Assembly: GCF_021729145.1 (NCBI RefSeq)
Contig: NZ_JAJSLW010000027.1
Span: forward strand, 1-57,061
DNA from: Membranihabitans maritimus
GTDB taxonomy: Bacteria > Bacteroidota > Bacteroidia > Chitinophagales > Saprospiraceae
Length of the DNA stretch: 57,061 nucleotides
Direction: 5' to 3'
Shown here: one piece after another, positions 47,848 to 57,061 of the stretch
How positions within the stretch are numbered: the stretch's first letter is position 1
Layout of the letters: each line of letters opens with the position of its first letter
Made by a program: the position numbers and the translations under genes
The notes under the pieces: generated by a model
Databases searched by the model: none
The model's input: only the letters and a program-made list of their open reading frames with translations
What the model was told of the DNA's origin: nothing

Positions 47848-49986
47848 TTATTCCTCCACCTTTATTACTGAAAGTTCCTTATTTATCGGAATGGTTACTT
47901 GCTTAATCATGTCGTTATTCTCATACACCTTAATTTTTGCAGTACTATTCACCACTTCCATTTCCGCGGTTAGTTCAGGAGTCTTACCTTCAGTAGCTAC
48001 CATTACCCATCCGAATACGGTCTTTCCCGCCGGAATATTGGATGAATAAATTACCGTTGGATTGGGTTCTTTGGTTCCGTAAGTTTCGCTATACCATCCC
48101 TGATAGTATGGTTCTTCCTGGCCTTTTACTATTCTAGACTCCCAGCTTATTTTGCCAATAGGAATAATCATCAGATTGGGGTATTCCGTATTAGTAGAAA
48201 AAGCCTGGAGGTCTTTTATTTGAACAAGTGATTGCGGGACATAGTGCCACATCGCTTCAATTTCCCTCGGCTGGTCTGTATTCAGTTGTTCTAATACAAA
48301 CCATTGATTGTCTTTGGTGTATAGCACGGACCGAGAATGTGTACTTTCTCCTTCCAAGCCTTCAAAACCATTTGTAAATGTTCCTGTAGCGAAATCGTAC
48401 TGTCTCGTTGAAATAAAATCTTCACCTTTCTTGAGAGCTTCTTCCCCAACCAATGGGCCCGGATTTTGTCCTTTTCCATCTACCAAAATTACGTTGTGTG
48501 AAAAAGAACTCCTAAAATAACCACGCCAGATGGTCGGGTCAAAACTAAAGTAGTCCTCATGGGTATACCTACCCCCGTCGACTAAAATGTCCTTTCCAAA
48601 TGCATGGATGGAAAGATGAAGCATATCCCGGTGTTGGTGCCCGGTGCCGTATGGGCCATTGTCAAAAAAAGACCATGTAGCATTTTTACCCCAATCCGAT
48701 CGCATAATATTTATTCCAGCCCATGGGAAAATAATAGACGGAAGGCCCGCTGGTTTTAATCCCTCCCGGCCATTGGTAGCAATATATACCCAATCCTGTC
48801 TATTGAACTTTTCAGCAGCGATAAGGACTCTTTCTCGTAAATTATCTTTATCAGAATCATTATTGAGCGGTTGGGTCCCGTCGGGACGCATAGAATAAGC
48901 TAAATAATTATACATTTCTTCAATCCGATTCATATATTCTGAGGATATTCCCCGATTAGCATTATTGAAGTGCCTGGCCAGTGATTCGAACCGTCTGAGG
49001 GCTACCCACTGCGTTTTAGAGGAGACTTCCGTCTGTATTCCGTCGGGGTAGACCTGCCGGTTAATTTCTTCATTCATTGTCTCTAATGCATAATTAGCCC
49101 ACTTTTCGGACTCCTTAAATTCAGGAAATGCCAGACCGACTAAGGCCAGGCCGTTCATTTCCATGGTAGTCCAATTATGCCCGGATTTGTGGTATTGGTG
49201 AAGATATCTTGCTTGATCAATAAAACTGGACAGCATCAACAATCTTGCTGCAGGGCTGAAACCTTTTAAATTCTGTAATGCGAAAAACATTTGTGGCCAG
49301 GTGGCTCCCAGTCGCCTTCCGGTATCCAGGGTTCGCCATTCCAGTTCCCCAATATCCCTGTAGTCGAGGTTGTTTATCCCTTTGAGTACTAAGAATATAG
49401 AATCATCCTCTTTTGGTAATGGATGTTGCAGTATCCAATCTTTAACTACATTATCAAATTTGGATATATATTTTTTATTTTTGTTTTTCGCCCAGGCGTG
49501 ATAAAGGGCCGGTAGGTAGTTTTGTGTATTCAGGGAATAGGCAAATTCAGCGTCATCTTTTGGGCCTGTGTATTTCCAGTCCCAATTACCGCTTACATCA
49601 ATTGGTACTTGTCCTTCTGCCTCTTTAAGTAGAATCCTGTTTTCGAGCAAGCCATTGGCTACTCTCATGAATTCATCTTCATTCATTGGGTCAAAAGAAT
49701 TAATTACCCAGTCTCTTTTGATTGTTCTGAAGTGAAGAAGTAATTCTTCACAAGCTGATACAGTGTCTGAGTTTTTTAGCGCCTTTTTCACAGCATGTAA
49801 CCCACCATTTTCTAAATCGATTGCATTGAAAAGTTTATTAATGCTTTCAGGGGCAATTTTTATAACTTCTTCTATGGTGAAGGGGGGTTTGATTTGATTT
49901 TTTTGATTGGTATTGCCAATAACCTTATAAGTGAATAGATATCCGGTAATAAGGATAGTAATTGTTGAAAATAAATATTTAATCAT
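47848..49986 (-). CDS. Heparinase II/III-family polysaccharide lyase
   Basis: A 712-residue protein with an N-terminal hydrophobic signal segment ('YLFSTITILITGYLFTY'). The first 400 residues are an alpha/alpha toroid with 'GHNWTTMEMNG' (269-279) and 'YPDGIQTEVS' (313-322); the second half is the beta-sandwich Hepar_II_III domain with 'GPYGTGHQHRDMLHLS' (His 450 and 452), 'DGGRY' (470-474) and 'SHNVILVDG' (496-504). N271, Y/H residues and the HxH motif fit the lyase active site. Such enzymes cleave heparin, alginate or other uronic-acid polysaccharides by beta-elimination. Acts in the periplasm. Lone gene on the minus strand inside the SusC/D region; the substrate is not determined. Confidence 0.9.
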   Translation of the reverse strand: MIKYLFSTITILITGYLFTYKVIGNTNQKNQIKPPFTIEEVIKIAPESINKLFNAIDLENGGLHAVKKALKNSDTVSACEELLLHFRTIKRDWVINSFDPMNEDEFMRVANGLLENRILLKEAEGQVPIDVSGNWDWKYTGPKDDAEFAYSLNTQNYLPALYHAWAKNKNKKYISKFDNVVKDWILQHPLPKEDDSIFLVLKGINNLDYRDIGELEWRTLDTGRRLGATWPQMFFALQNLKGFSPAARLLMLSSFIDQARYLHQYHKSGHNWTTMEMNGLALVGLAFPEFKESEKWANYALETMNEEINRQVYPDGIQTEVSSKTQWVALRRFESLARHFNNANRGISSEYMNRIEEMYNYLAYSMRPDGTQPLNNDSDKDNLRERVLIAAEKFNRQDWVYIATNGREGLKPAGLPSIIFPWAGINIMRSDWGKNATWSFFDNGPYGTGHQHRDMLHLSIHAFGKDILVDGGRYTHEDYFSFDPTIWRGYFRSSFSHNVILVDGKGQNPGPLVGEEALKKGEDFISTRQYDFATGTFTNGFEGLEGESTHSRSVLYTKDNQWFVLEQLNTDQPREIEAMWHYVPQSLVQIKDLQAFSTNTEYPNLMIIPIGKISWESRIVKGQEEPYYQGWYSETYGTKEPNPTVIYSSNIPAGKTVFGWVMVATEGKTPELTAEMEVVNSTAKIKVYENNDMIKQVTIPINKELSVIKVEE

Positions 49987-50242
49987 GGTTAATATTGTGA
50001 AATATAGTTAATGTATTTAGGTAAATATATGAAATTTAAAATGGTTTGTCTCCGTCTGGATAATTTGTAAATCCATTGATCTTCGTATCTTTTTGTTTTG
50101 TCTGTTGATTCAGTTTTTATAGTGCTTTGTGAGGTATTATTGGAAAATAATTTCAAAAAATATGAATTTTGACTACGTGTTGTTGGTTCTTTTGGTGTCT
50201 TACATATAAATAATATGGTAATGGGTTTTAAAATTAATAGGA

Positions 50243-50890
50243 ATGTCAATAGAACCGGGTGAGGGTAGAAAAGGAATGGGAATCAGATCTTTAAAGGTTG
50301 CCAGGGACAGCAATGAAAGAGATAAGAATGGAATGGTCGATAAGGTGGTGGCTTCGGTGGACAACGAACGATTTTTACGGGAAGCCTTCAGTGAAGATGA
50401 ATGGTTGGGATGTACGTTACTATTCGAACATTATTATGCACCGTTGTGTAGTCATTCCATTCGATTTGTATACTCCCGGGAATATGCCGAAGATGTCGTG
50501 GCAGAGGTTTTTAGGGAATTCTGGCAGAGAAAACATTTTAGAAAGATCACTACCACTTTTCGAACTTATTTGTTTCGTGCAGTGAGAAACAGATCACTGA
50601 ATTTTATACGAAGGGAATTAAGACAAACCTTGCCTTCTAACGGGGATCTGCCCATAGTTTCAGATGCTATGAGGCCTGATGAGCAAATGATGTACGATCA
50701 GTTTTACCAAAAAATTCAAAAGAGTATTGACCAGTTGCCTCCAAAATGTAAGAAAATATTTTTGATGAGCCGGTTTGAAGGTAAGAGCCTGAAAGAAATA
50801 GCCCGGTCTCAGGATATTTCGATCCGAACAGTAGAAACTCATATTAGCAAAGCCCTATCAGCGTTGCGGGAAGTTTTGAAGGACCAATAA
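50243..50890 (+). CDS. ECF-type RNA polymerase sigma factor
   Basis: A 215-residue sigma-70 family protein. Region 2 is 'LLFEHYYAPLCSHSIRFVYS' and 'REYAEDVVAEVFREFWQRKH' (about 65-110); region 4 is 'SIDQLPPKCKKIFLMSRFEG', 'KSLKEIARSQDISIRTVETH', 'ISKALSALREVLK' (about 153-213). The fold and closing block are those of the Bacteroidota ECF group paired with FecR. The N-terminal 30 residues are unusual and charged, so Met 12 (50276) or Met 31 (50333) may be the true start. It is 55 bases before the FecR gene and would drive the operon that follows. Confidence 0.93.
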   Translation: MSIEPGEGRKGMGIRSLKVARDSNERDKNGMVDKVVASVDNERFLREAFSEDEWLGCTLLFEHYYAPLCSHSIRFVYSREYAEDVVAEVFREFWQRKHFRKITTTFRTYLFRAVRNRSLNFIRRELRQTLPSNGDLPIVSDAMRPDEQMMYDQFYQKIQKSIDQLPPKCKKIFLMSRFEGKSLKEIARSQDISIRTVETHISKALSALREVLKDQ

Positions 50891-50945
50891 TGGACCATGG
50901 AAGTGCTGGATGTCTGGTCATATTATATAGATTTATAATTTAAAC

Positions 50946-51917
50946 ATGAACACAAAGATCAATAAAGAACTATTATTTCGATATTTTTCCGGATTGTCAA
51001 CGCCATTGGAAAATTCCGGGATTGAACGTTGGCTGGAACGCGATGGAAATGAAGAAGTATTTTTCCTGTATCTGGAGGAATGGGAGAGGACCAATGCTCA
51101 GTATCTTCCTGACAAGGATGCGTTTTTTTTAAAGTTTAGGGGAGAGTTGGACCGAAAGGTAAAAAGAAATAATAATCCCGGGAATTGGTACGTAACATTG
51201 ATAAATGTTCAAAGGAAATGGTGGGGGATTGCCGCTGCGTTTATGATTATAATATTTGGGGCTGTTTTAGCCAAAGACTGGATTTTATATAAGAATTATT
51301 CTACGCAATTCGGTGAAACGATGACAATAATCCTGGATGATGAAAGTCAGGTCGTTCTCAATGCTAATACCTCGTTGAAAGTACCTCGATGGATTGGGTA
51401 TTCAGAGGACAGGGAAGTGTGGATGACAGGGGAGGCTTTTTTTAAAGTAAGTAAAAAAAGAAATCACAAAAAATTCAGAGTACACACGGACAACCTAAGT
51501 GTGGAAGTATTGGGGACCCGTTTTAATGTAACTGATCGCCACCAAACTACCAAGGTAGTGCTTCAGGAGGGTAAAGTGAAAGTTGTGTCGAATAGTGACG
51601 AGGGGAGCATAGCTATGTTGGAAAAAGCCGGGGATTATGCTGAGGTGCAAAACAAAATACCGGAAATCATCACTCGTCGTGTGGATGAATCCCTGTATAC
51701 CACCTGGCAGGAGAAGCGGTTGAAATTTAATGAAACTCCGTTGCCCCAGGTTTTACAGACTATTGAAGATTATTATGGCGTCCGCGTTGGAAGTAATGAT
51801 ACGATATTATACAATAGGAAGTTTTCGGGGACACTGCCTAATAATGACCTGGATATTATTCTCCAGGCATTATCGAATATTTACGGGGCGGAATTCAAAA
51901 GAGAAATCAATAATTGA
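50946..51917 (+). CDS. FecR-type anti-sigma factor
   Basis: A 323-residue inner-membrane regulator. Residues 1-90 form the cytoplasmic part that holds the sigma factor; one membrane helix is at about 92-109 ('WGIAAAFMIIIFGAVLAKDW'); the periplasmic FecR domain follows (about 118-215: 'LDDESQVVLNANTSLKVPRW', 'EVWMTGEAFFKVSKKR', 'VEVLGTRFNV'), then a DUF4974 domain ('LKFNETPLPQVLQTIEDYYG', 'RKFSGTLPNNDLDIILQALS') that contacts the STN domain of the partner transporter. The order sigma, FecR, STN-SusC, SusD is standard. Confidence 0.95.
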   Translation: MNTKINKELLFRYFSGLSTPLENSGIERWLERDGNEEVFFLYLEEWERTNAQYLPDKDAFFLKFRGELDRKVKRNNNPGNWYVTLINVQRKWWGIAAAFMIIIFGAVLAKDWILYKNYSTQFGETMTIILDDESQVVLNANTSLKVPRWIGYSEDREVWMTGEAFFKVSKKRNHKKFRVHTDNLSVEVLGTRFNVTDRHQTTKVVLQEGKVKVVSNSDEGSIAMLEKAGDYAEVQNKIPEIITRRVDESLYTTWQEKRLKFNETPLPQVLQTIEDYYGVRVGSNDTILYNRKFSGTLPNNDLDIILQALSNIYGAEFKREINN

Positions 51918-51946
51918 AGATATAATCTAACAAAAATGTGAGGAAT

Positions 51947-54900
51947 ATGAATAAGATATACACGGTGTTATGGCTTTTACTGTGCCAGCAATTGTTATTC
52001 GCCCAGGGGGATATGGCAATGAATGTGCTTTCGAATCCACATTTGGCTCAAGAAAATCTGTCGGAAAATACACTGTCGGGAATTTTGGGACAAATCGAGA
52101 AAAAATTTAAAGTGTTCTTTAATTTTGATCCCGATCTTATATCGAATAAGGATATTGACGGAAAGATCATCATCTCAGACGATCTCAATGAGACTCTGGA
52201 AAGAGTACTTAAGCCTCTGGGACTGGAATACCAAAAACTAGGCGATAGCTATTATGCGATATATCCGGTAAAAGAGCGGGCCGTCAAAGAAAAAATGCAA
52301 CCGGTAGAGAACCTCCCGGTAAAAGAAAGCGGGGAAAATGATGTAGGAGATAATGGAAGTAGGGGATTTGTAAGCCCAAAGATTTTTCATCGTACTGATT
52401 TGTCCAAATTATTGAAGCAAGAAAGTACCATAACCGGCAGAGTAACAGATTCTGACGGTGAAGCTTTGATAGGGGTCAATGTCTTGGTGAAAGGGACGAA
52501 CAAGGGAACTTCCACGGATTTTGAAGGAAATTTCACGTTGGAGGATGTCAATGAAAATGCCGTTTTGGTAGTTTCGTATATCGGGTACCAGACCCAGGAA
52601 ATTCCGGTAAATGGAGAAAAAGAAATAACAATTACATTACTGGAGGATTTGCAGACGTTGGATGAGGTAGTGGTAGTGGGGTATGGGACTCAAAAAAAGA
52701 GTGACTTGACAGGGTCTATCTCTTCAATTCCAAAAGATAGGTTAGAAATTTCCCCAAATATAAATATTTCTCAAGCCATTCAGGGTGCTGTTTCCGGGGT
52801 GATGATTCAAACAAGTTCAGCTGGTGCTGCTCCAACAGAATCTTTAATGATAAGGGGTAGAAACTCTATTAATGCAGGCAATACACCTTTGGTTGTCGTT
52901 GATGGGATAAGTTATTATGGAAATATATCTGATATAAACCCCGCAGATGTTGAATCAATTGAAATATTAAAAGATGCCTCTGCGTCTGCAATTTATGGTG
53001 CTAGAGGAGCAAATGGTGTGATTCTTATAACAACTAAAAAAGGAAGAGATGGAGATCCAATAGTTTCATATAATTCGCACATTTCATTTCAGCGATTTAC
53101 GAAATTACCTAATGTAATGAACGGAGAGGAGTTTTTTAGGTTTAGAGAAGAACGGTTTCCCGGAGTGGTCACTGAATCGGAAAGGGAAGTATTGGAAAAT
53201 GAAGAATCGGTTGATTGGATAAACTTAGGATTGCGGGAAGGATTTAGACAGCAACATAACCTTTCATTAGCGGGGGCCATTGGTAAGACTTCATTCTATT
53301 TAAGTGGTGGATATCTGGGAGCAAATGGTATTGTTATTAACGATGATTTCCAAAGAATGACAGGAAGATTAAATTTAGATATTCCTTTAAATGATTGGTT
53401 AACAATTGGGACACGAACTCAATTGTCAAATGATAACAAAAGTGGGGTTCCGCCCAGTCAATCAAGTTTATTTTATATGAACCCCAATTCTAAACCCTAT
53501 GATGATGAGGGAAATTTGACAATATACCCATGGCCGGAGGATGTTTTTTTTGGAAATCCACTTGCACCCACTCTATATGATGATATAAATAAATCAGATC
53601 AGGTTCTAAGCAACAATTATGTTTTAATTAAATTACCATTTTTAAAAGGTTTGAGTTATAGATTGAATGGGGGAGTTAGAAATCGTACATATGAGCAATC
53701 AACTTATCGAGGTAGAAACACAGCTTCTGGGTTGGAGTCAAGAGGTAATGCTGATTTGAGTCGAGGTTCTTTTTTTAGCAGTGTATATGAGAATATTTTA
53801 TCTTATAATTCAACCATTCGTCAGCATGGTATATTTGCCACTGCAGTATTAGGTTACGAGAGGAATAAGAACACATCAAATTCATTGTCTGCGGTGGGAT
53901 TTCCTAATGACTTTCTTTCTTTTTATGCGGCACCACAGGCAGATGCTAGTATTCCAAGTTTTTCATTTACTGAAACTAAATTACTCTCTCAAATGCTTCG
54001 CTTAAATTACATATATGATAGCCGATATCTTGTTACACTTACAGGACGCAGAGATGGATTTTCGGGGTTTGGAGAAGCAACAAAATGGGGTGTTTTCCCT
54101 TCAATTGCAATTGCCTGGAATTTAGCAAATGAGGGTTTTTTCCCTTTTAGAAACATCTTTAATTCAATAAAATTACGCGCTTCGTATGGATCGAATGGAA
54201 ATAATGCTATTGGGGCTTATGAGTCTTTATCTAATTTGAGTTCAAATGACTTTATACATCAAAGTGAAACTAGAGCGGGGTTCTTCCCTGCAAAACTTGG
54301 ACAAGAAAATCTTAGTTGGGAGGAGTCCAAAACTCTTAATATTGGATTAGATTTCGGATTAATGGAAAACAGAATCTATGGGGAAGTCAATTTTTTTAGT
54401 ACAAATACAAGTGATTTGCTTTTGAACAGAACTATTTCATCTGTTCATGGGATTACTTCCATTATTCAAAATATAGGAGAAGTAGAAAATATAGGATTTG
54501 AATTTTCCATAAATTCAAGGAATGTGACAAGGGGTAATTTTACATGGAATACATCTGGTAATATATCTATTATTAGAAATAAAATAGTTGATTTATATGG
54601 AACTGGAACGGATGATATTGCAAATTCTTGGTTTATAGGTCATCCAATAAACGTTAATTTTGATTTTGTTGTGGATGGAGTTTGGCAGTTAAATGAAGCA
54701 GATCAGGCAGCTACTTGGGGAAGTCAACCTGGATTTGTTAAGCTTAGGGATGTAAATGGAGACGGGCGAATGACAGCATCTGAGGATATGCAAATAATTG
54801 GACAGAGGGATCCTAAGTTAATGTGGGGAATGACCAATATTTTTTCATTTAAAAAATTTTCACTTAATATTTTTATCCACGGTGTACATGGTGTAACAAA

Positions 54901-55291
54901 GCGTAATCCCTTAAAAACGGATAATGATACATATGCCCAAGTTCGACAAAATACAACAAAAAAGAATTGGTGGACCCCGAATAATCCTACTAACGATTTT
55001 GTTATGAATCACTTGGATGCTGAGATAATGGATGGAATAGGTGGAAGAGGGGGGTCTAGAATATGGTGGTATGAGAATGCCAGTTTTATCAGAGTAAAAG
55101 ATGTTTCAATTTCTTATAACGCACCTGAAAATTTTATAAAAAGGATCGGACTTCAAGGATTTCGAATTTATATCAATGGTCGTAATCAATTTACATTTAC
55201 AGAATGGGATGCTCTGGACCCGGAGTTAAGCTCCCAATTGGCTATACCATTACAAAAAGAGTTGGTTTTTGGCCTGGATTTAAAGTTTTGA
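51947..55291 (+). CDS. SusC/RagA-type transporter with STN signalling domain (pair 2)
   Basis: About 1114 residues from ATG 51947. A signal peptide ('YTVLWLLLCQQLLFAQ') is followed by an STN (secretin/TonB short N-terminal) domain at about 38-107 ('LSGILGQIEKKFKVFFNFDP', 'LERVLKPLGLEYQKLGDSYY'), a low-complexity linker, a carboxypeptidase-like domain (about 162-235), the TonB box 'LDEVVVVGYGTQKKSDLTGS', the plug ('TPLVVVDGISYYGNISDINP', 'ILKDASASAIYGARGANGVI') and the barrel. The STN domain lets substrate uptake signal through FecR to the sigma factor upstream. The base composition drops in the barrel part relative to the start of the gene (about 43 % to 34 % GC in rows I counted). SusD follows after 22 bases. 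Confidence 0.96.
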   Translation: MNKIYTVLWLLLCQQLLFAQGDMAMNVLSNPHLAQENLSENTLSGILGQIEKKFKVFFNFDPDLISNKDIDGKIIISDDLNETLERVLKPLGLEYQKLGDSYYAIYPVKERAVKEKMQPVENLPVKESGENDVGDNGSRGFVSPKIFHRTDLSKLLKQESTITGRVTDSDGEALIGVNVLVKGTNKGTSTDFEGNFTLEDVNENAVLVVSYIGYQTQEIPVNGEKEITITLLEDLQTLDEVVVVGYGTQKKSDLTGSISSIPKDRLEISPNINISQAIQGAVSGVMIQTSSAGAAPTESLMIRGRNSINAGNTPLVVVDGISYYGNISDINPADVESIEILKDASASAIYGARGANGVILITTKKGRDGDPIVSYNSHISFQRFTKLPNVMNGEEFFRFREERFPGVVTESEREVLENEESVDWINLGLREGFRQQHNLSLAGAIGKTSFYLSGGYLGANGIVINDDFQRMTGRLNLDIPLNDWLTIGTRTQLSNDNKSGVPPSQSSLFYMNPNSKPYDDEGNLTIYPWPEDVFFGNPLAPTLYDDINKSDQVLSNNYVLIKLPFLKGLSYRLNGGVRNRTYEQSTYRGRNTASGLESRGNADLSRGSFFSSVYENILSYNSTIRQHGIFATAVLGYERNKNTSNSLSAVGFPNDFLSFYAAPQADASIPSFSFTETKLLSQMLRLNYIYDSRYLVTLTGRRDGFSGFGEATKWGVFPSIAIAWNLANEGFFPFRNIFNSIKLRASYGSNGNNAIGAYESLSNLSSNDFIHQSETRAGFFPAKLGQENLSWEESKTLNIGLDFGLMENRIYGEVNFFSTNTSDLLLNRTISSVHGITSIIQNIGEVENIGFEFSINSRNVTRGNFTWNTSGNISIIRNKIVDLYGTGTDDIANSWFIGHPINVNFDFVVDGVWQLNEADQAATWGSQPGFVKLRDVNGDGRMTASEDMQIIGQRDPKLMWGMTNIFSFKKFSLNIFIHGVHGVTKRNPLKTDNDTYAQVRQNTTKKNWWTPNNPTNDFVMNHLDAEIMDGIGGRGGSRIWWYENASFIRVKDVSISYNAPENFIKRIGLQGFRIYINGRNQFTFTEWDALDPELSSQLAIPLQKELVFGLDLKF

Positions 55292-55313
55292 TAATCTTAC
55301 TAAAATTAATATA

Positions 55314-56993
55314 ATGAAATTTAAATATAGATTTATTCTTGCAAGCTGTCTTTGCTTGGTTTTGATATCAGGGTGTAATGTTTTTAATGAAGATTATTTA
55401 GAAGAGAGACCTCCTCATCTCATAAGTGCAGGAACACTTTTCGAATCATATGAAGGTTTTCAAAGTGGATTAAATGGTCTATATGCTGAGGTAAGATTAG
55501 AATTAAGTGGATTACAATCAAATACGGCTCCTCGTTATGCAATCACCATGGGAGGAACTGACGTATTGGTTACAAACTTACCCCATGTTGGTTGGTCAAC
55601 AATGGCATCTAAGTTTGGTAACGAACTTAATCCAAATCAATCATGGTTAAGTGAATGGTTTGCATGGGTATATGGCATTGTGAATGCAGCAAATACTATT
55701 ATAGATGAAGCAGAAAAAAGGGAGGATGTAGAATGGAGTTATGATGGAAAAAATCCGGAAGAAAATAGAAATTTGGTAATCGCGGAGGCAAGAGCAATAC
55801 GAGCCTGGGCGTACCGTCATTTATCTTATTTATGGGGTGATGTTCCTTTGGTTTTGCAACCATCCTCTGGCTCATCAATTAAAACTGATTGGGAAAGAAG
55901 CCCGGTAAAACTCGTTCGTGAACAGATGATTGAAGATTTTTTATTTGCTGAACAATATATTCCTGTAGAGAGAGAAAATCAAGGCAGATTAACGAAAGGA
56001 GCTGTGCAACATTATCTTGCAGAAACTTATCTCACCTTGGACGAACCAAATAATGCCTTGATGATGGCTGATAAGGTAATAAATACACCGGAATATAATC
56101 TTATCACTGAAAGGTATGGCGTGAGAATGGACGAACCAGGTACTCCTTTTATGGATATGTTTTATGACGGGAATGCTAACAGAGAAGAAGGGAATTCCGA
56201 AGCTTTATGGGTTTTCCCATTTGAACAGTTTAGCCAGGGCGGAGGTGTTGCCCACAAAAATCGACACCATGCCAGCAGATATAGTGAAATAGTAATTGAT
56301 GGAATAGTCCCCCTTCAAAATACTTTGGAAAGAGGGGGTAGAGGAGCAACTATATGTTCTTTGTCAAAATTTTGTCTTGGACTTTGGGATAAGGGAGATG
56401 ATAGAGCATCTGAATTTGCTATAAGATGGTTTTATGTTTTGAAAGATGCAGAGTCAAATGCACCTTATCCTGCAGATAGGTTGCCTTCAGGATATTCATA
56501 TGGAGATACTATATGGACCAATTATGAAGAAGTTTTATCTCCGTCAAACTTAAGGCAGCCAAATAGGCCATTCTCGAGAAAGGTTGAGGGTACTGATCCT
56601 AATAATGTCAGTACCAGTAATCAATGGAACGATCAAATTTATCTCCGATTGGCTGATACATATCTTTTGAAAGCAGAGGCTCAGTACAAACTAGGAGATA
56701 TTTTAGGAGCGACTGAAACTATAAATACTATCAGAAGAAGGTCTAATGCAGATGCTATTACTGAGTCAGATATAGATATTGATTTTATATTAGATGAAAG
56801 GGCACGGGAATTAATAATGGAAGAGCATCGTCGGTATACATTGATAAGGAATAATAAGTGGATAGAAAGAACTAAGGCTCATAATTTCCATGGTGGACAG
56901 TTTATTGAAGAAAAGCATAGGTTAATGCCTATCCCACAAGATGTTATTAATACAAATTTATCAAGTGTCTTCCCACAAAATCCTGGATATTGA
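55314..56993 (+). CDS. SusD/RagB-type surface glycan-binding lipoprotein (pair 2)
   Basis: A 559-residue protein with a lipoprotein signal ('LASCLCLVLISGC', Cys 21) and the SusD opening 'NEDYLEERPPHLISAGTLFE'. TPR-like helices 'EARAIRAWAYRHLSYLWGDV' and 'RLTKGAVQHYLAETYLTLDE' are clear; the closing block is 'LRLADTYLLKAEAQYKLGDI', 'INTIRRRSNADAITESDIDI', 'FILDERARELIMEEHRRYTL'. Length is typical. It is the lid and surface binder for the STN-bearing SusC before it. The sequence is AT-rich like the barrel part of that susC. A small hairpin lies after it. Confidence 0.96.
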   Translation: MKFKYRFILASCLCLVLISGCNVFNEDYLEERPPHLISAGTLFESYEGFQSGLNGLYAEVRLELSGLQSNTAPRYAITMGGTDVLVTNLPHVGWSTMASKFGNELNPNQSWLSEWFAWVYGIVNAANTIIDEAEKREDVEWSYDGKNPEENRNLVIAEARAIRAWAYRHLSYLWGDVPLVLQPSSGSSIKTDWERSPVKLVREQMIEDFLFAEQYIPVERENQGRLTKGAVQHYLAETYLTLDEPNNALMMADKVINTPEYNLITERYGVRMDEPGTPFMDMFYDGNANREEGNSEALWVFPFEQFSQGGGVAHKNRHHASRYSEIVIDGIVPLQNTLERGGRGATICSLSKFCLGLWDKGDDRASEFAIRWFYVLKDAESNAPYPADRLPSGYSYGDTIWTNYEEVLSPSNLRQPNRPFSRKVEGTDPNNVSTSNQWNDQIYLRLADTYLLKAEAQYKLGDILGATETINTIRRRSNADAITESDIDIDFILDERARELIMEEHRRYTLIRNNKWIERTKAHNFHGGQFIEEKHRLMPIPQDVINTNLSSVFPQNPGY

Positions 56994-57011
56994 GTGTCCT
57001 GACAAGGATTG

Positions 57012-57033
57012 AACAAAGGAAAAGTTCTTTGTT
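57012..57033 (+). terminator. Possible terminator after susD pair 2
   Basis: AACAAAG (57012-57018) pairs with CTTTGTT (57027-57033), followed by TATTACTT. The stem is AT-rich and short, so it is only a weak candidate. Confidence 0.35.
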
Positions 57034-57061
57034 TATTACTTATGCTGAGTAAAAGATGAGG

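Noticed and set aside
47714-48049. A 111-codon + strand gene after the TonB receptor
   Set aside because: Most of it is antisense to the C-terminal part of the lyase gene; the rest is a convergent intergenic spacer.
49989-50249. An 86-codon minus-strand gene upstream of the lyase
   Set aside because: It is Lys/Ile/Tyr-rich with no domain or signal and fits AT-rich non-coding DNA between divergent genes.

Overview
The window reads as one chromosomal segment of a Bacteroidota bacterium. The evidence is a type IX secretion C-terminal sorting domain at the left edge, four TonB-linked outer-membrane proteins (two of them SusC-type with SusD partners), an ECF sigma/FecR pair with DUF4974, promoter boxes of the Bacteroidota form TAnnTTTG, A-rich leaders without clear Shine-Dalgarno sites, and the gene order rplQ-carA-eno. 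The DNA is AT-rich, roughly 35-43 % GC in rows I counted. I cannot name the genus. I saw no rRNA, tRNA, CRISPR array, transposase or phage gene.

Layout: (1) 1-228 is the tail of a secreted protein, followed by about 900 bases without a convincing gene. (2) 1145-3394 is a single-gene fusion of a CrtC/AttH-like lipocalin-fold domain to a trans-isoprenyl diphosphate synthase; it is the most unusual gene here. (3) 3732-22122 is the merged str-S10-spc-alpha ribosomal block: rpsL, rpsG, fusA, rpsJ, rplC to rplO, secY, map, infA, rpmJ, rpsM, rpsK, rpsD, rpoA and rplQ. It has no tuf, has likely internal promoters, a structured leader before rplC, a hairpin before rpoA, and ends at a strong terminator. 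(4) 22265-25903 holds carA, eno, a small FtsB/DivIC-like division protein and sucD. (5) 25945-29444 holds a cbpA-cbpM chaperone pair on the minus strand, an App1-type phosphatase, dps and a short ssb that lacks the usual acidic tail. (6) 29445-36915 is accessory: a striking inverted-repeat cluster, an outer-membrane beta-barrel protein, a lipoprotein of the vanadium haloperoxidase/PAP2 type with a small partner lipoprotein, a small Cys protein, and a long non-coding stretch. (7) 36916-56993 is a nutrient-acquisition region: susC/susD pair 1, a GntP-type permease, a small lipoprotein with a TonB receptor, a heparinase II/III-type polysaccharide lyase, then ECF sigma, FecR, STN-bearing susC and susD.

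How the parts may work together: the block to rplQ is core translation, secretion and transcription. The right third looks like one or two polysaccharide or uronate utilisation loci. SusC/SusD proteins would bind and import oligosaccharides, the lyase would cut uronic-acid-containing chains, and GntP would carry a gluconate-like acid across the inner membrane. The second SusC has an STN domain and sits directly behind sigma and FecR genes, the normal arrangement for substrate-triggered trans-envelope signalling. The first SusC lacks STN and must be controlled differently, possibly through its long upstream region. Substrate assignments are inference.
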